From Candidatus Gerdarchaeota archaeon (lineage in GTDB: Archaea; Asgardarchaeota; Heimdallarchaeia; JABLTI01): a stretch of DNA of 5,793 nucleotides. The translations under genes were made by a program, and so were the position numbers. The first letter of the stretch is position 1, and every line of letters starts with the position of its first letter. This document shows, piece after piece, positions 5,585-5,793 of the stretch. Below the pieces are notes generated by a model. It worked only from the letters and a program-made list of their open reading frames with translations, was not told where the DNA came from and ran no database searches. The stretch covers positions 1 to 5,793 of the forward strand of contig JAEOUJ010000313.1 of the NCBI GenBank assembly GCA_016839405.1. The letters are read 5' to 3'.

Positions 5585-5598
5585 CATTCTTGAGAATG
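5585..5598 (+). promoter_or_regulatory. inverted repeat overlapping the gene 4 BRE, possible operator
   Basis: CATTCT-TG-AGAATG is a perfect 6-bp inverted repeat with a 2-base spacer ending directly at the TATA box. Shorter versions, TTCT-TG-AGAA, occupy the same position before genes 2 (2014-2023) and 3 (3790-3799). Copy 1 has TTTTGTCGAAAA instead. The placement suits a dimeric repressor competing with TFB, but no regulator is encoded in the window. Confidence 0.4.
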
Positions 5599-5606
5599 TT
5601 TAAATT
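5593..5606 (+). promoter_or_regulatory. BRE/TATA promoter of TPR gene 4
   Basis: AGAATG (5593-5598) followed by TTTAAATT (5599-5606) repeats the block of copies 1 and 2, 38 bases before GGGGG at 5637. Initiation is expected near 5625-5628 in AGTATACTATTT. Confidence 0.65.
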
Positions 5607-5636
5607 ATCAGATGGAATTATTTTAGTATACTATTT

Positions 5637-5642
5637 GGGGGA
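5637..5642 (+). promoter_or_regulatory. Shine-Dalgarno site of TPR gene 4
   Basis: GGGGGA stands 7 nt before GTG5649. Here the upstream frame runs back to a stop at 5601-5603 with no ATG, GTG or TTG in between. GTG5649 is therefore the only ordinary start available, which validates the homologous starts of copies 1-3. Confidence 0.78.
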
Positions 5643-5648
5643 ACATTT

Positions 5649-5793
5649 GTGTCTTCGACCTTTGACAAACAATTACAAGAAATCGACCAGTTGATCGTTT
5701 ATGGGAAATTCAAAGAAGCAGAAGAGATAATTACTAAAGCAATTAAGAAAAAAGACATCAGTAAAGAAGAAGAATTACGTTTTCTTGTCTATA
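5649..5793 (+). CDS. TPR-repeat protein, array copy 4 (5' part, cut by the window edge)
   Basis: The first 48 codons of a fourth paralogue start at GTG5649 with MSSTFDKQLQEIDQLIVYGKF and continue through AIKKKDISKEEELRFLVY. The segment aligns without gaps to the N-termini of copies 1-3: QL.EV.Q.I.HG.F and the KDISKE motif are shared. The KDISKE stretch is closest to copy 2. Its own tRNA tail, promoter and Shine-Dalgarno site precede it. The reading frame is still open at the edge, so the array continues beyond the window; nothing can be said about the central or C-terminal part. Confidence 0.85.
   Translation, partial: MSSTFDKQLQEIDQLIVYGKFKEAEEIITKAIKKKDISKEEELRFLVY

Larger units (their letters stand above)
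215..5793 (+). repeat. tandem array of tRNA-tail + promoter + TPR-gene cassettes
   Basis: The unit is repeated head to tail at least four times. Measured from the CCA position of each tail (215, 2001, 3781, 5579), the period is 1786, 1780 and 1798 bases; measured from start codon to start codon it is 1788, 1776 and 1797. Unit order is always tRNA tail, T-rich stretch, BRE/TATA, start-site region, GGGGGA, 7 nt, NTG, TPR gene. The ends of the unit are better conserved than the central TPR-coding part. Confidence 0.88.

Overview
The window looks like a low-GC archaeal chromosome segment. Three things point to Archaea: a class II tRNA-Leu with an encoded CCA, BRE/TATA-type promoter motifs (TTTAAATT preceded by a purine-rich stretch) rather than bacterial -35/-10 pairs, and G-rich Shine-Dalgarno sites just downstream of the predicted transcription starts. 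The AT-rich composition and a lineage-specific expansion of tetratricopeptide (TPR) proteins would fit an Asgard-type archaeon. That placement is a guess, because no marker gene is present.

Layout. Bases 1-131 hold at most the last ~22 codons of an upstream gene and an AT-rich tRNA promoter region. Bases 132-217 are a complete tRNA-Leu (anticodon GAG). The rest is a head-to-tail array of paralogous genes, all on the + strand, with a period of about 1.78-1.80 kb. Three complete TPR-protein genes (288-1970, 2076-3761, 3852-5537) are followed by the start of a fourth (5649-window end). The proteins are 560-561 residues, with no signal peptide or membrane segment. Each has an N-terminal helical region, a central block of TPR-like helix pairs, a conserved C-terminal helical region and a conserved tail ending EYRKLFAL(K/R)(I/L).

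The striking part is between the genes. Every gene is preceded by the 3' end of the same tRNA: the real tRNA for gene 1, and detached tRNA-tail copies (T-arm and/or acceptor 3' strand plus CCA) for genes 2, 3 and 4. After the tail come a T-rich stretch, a BRE/TATA box, a conserved start-site region, GGGGGA, exactly 7 nt, and a non-ATG start codon (TTG, GTG, TTG, GTG). The repeating unit is therefore a single-gene cassette: tRNA tail, promoter, RBS, TPR gene. The tails remain recognisable while the proteins have diverged strongly, and the one long tail that keeps most of the T-arm (gene 2) differs from the tRNA only at positions that preserve T-loop consensus and stem pairing. This suggests a recombination or attachment site, ongoing gene conversion, or a retained RNA or termination function, rather than inert debris.

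Each gene seems to have its own promoter, so the array is probably a set of separate transcription units rather than one operon. The cellular role of the proteins cannot be read from the sequence beyond a likely cytoplasmic protein-interaction scaffold.
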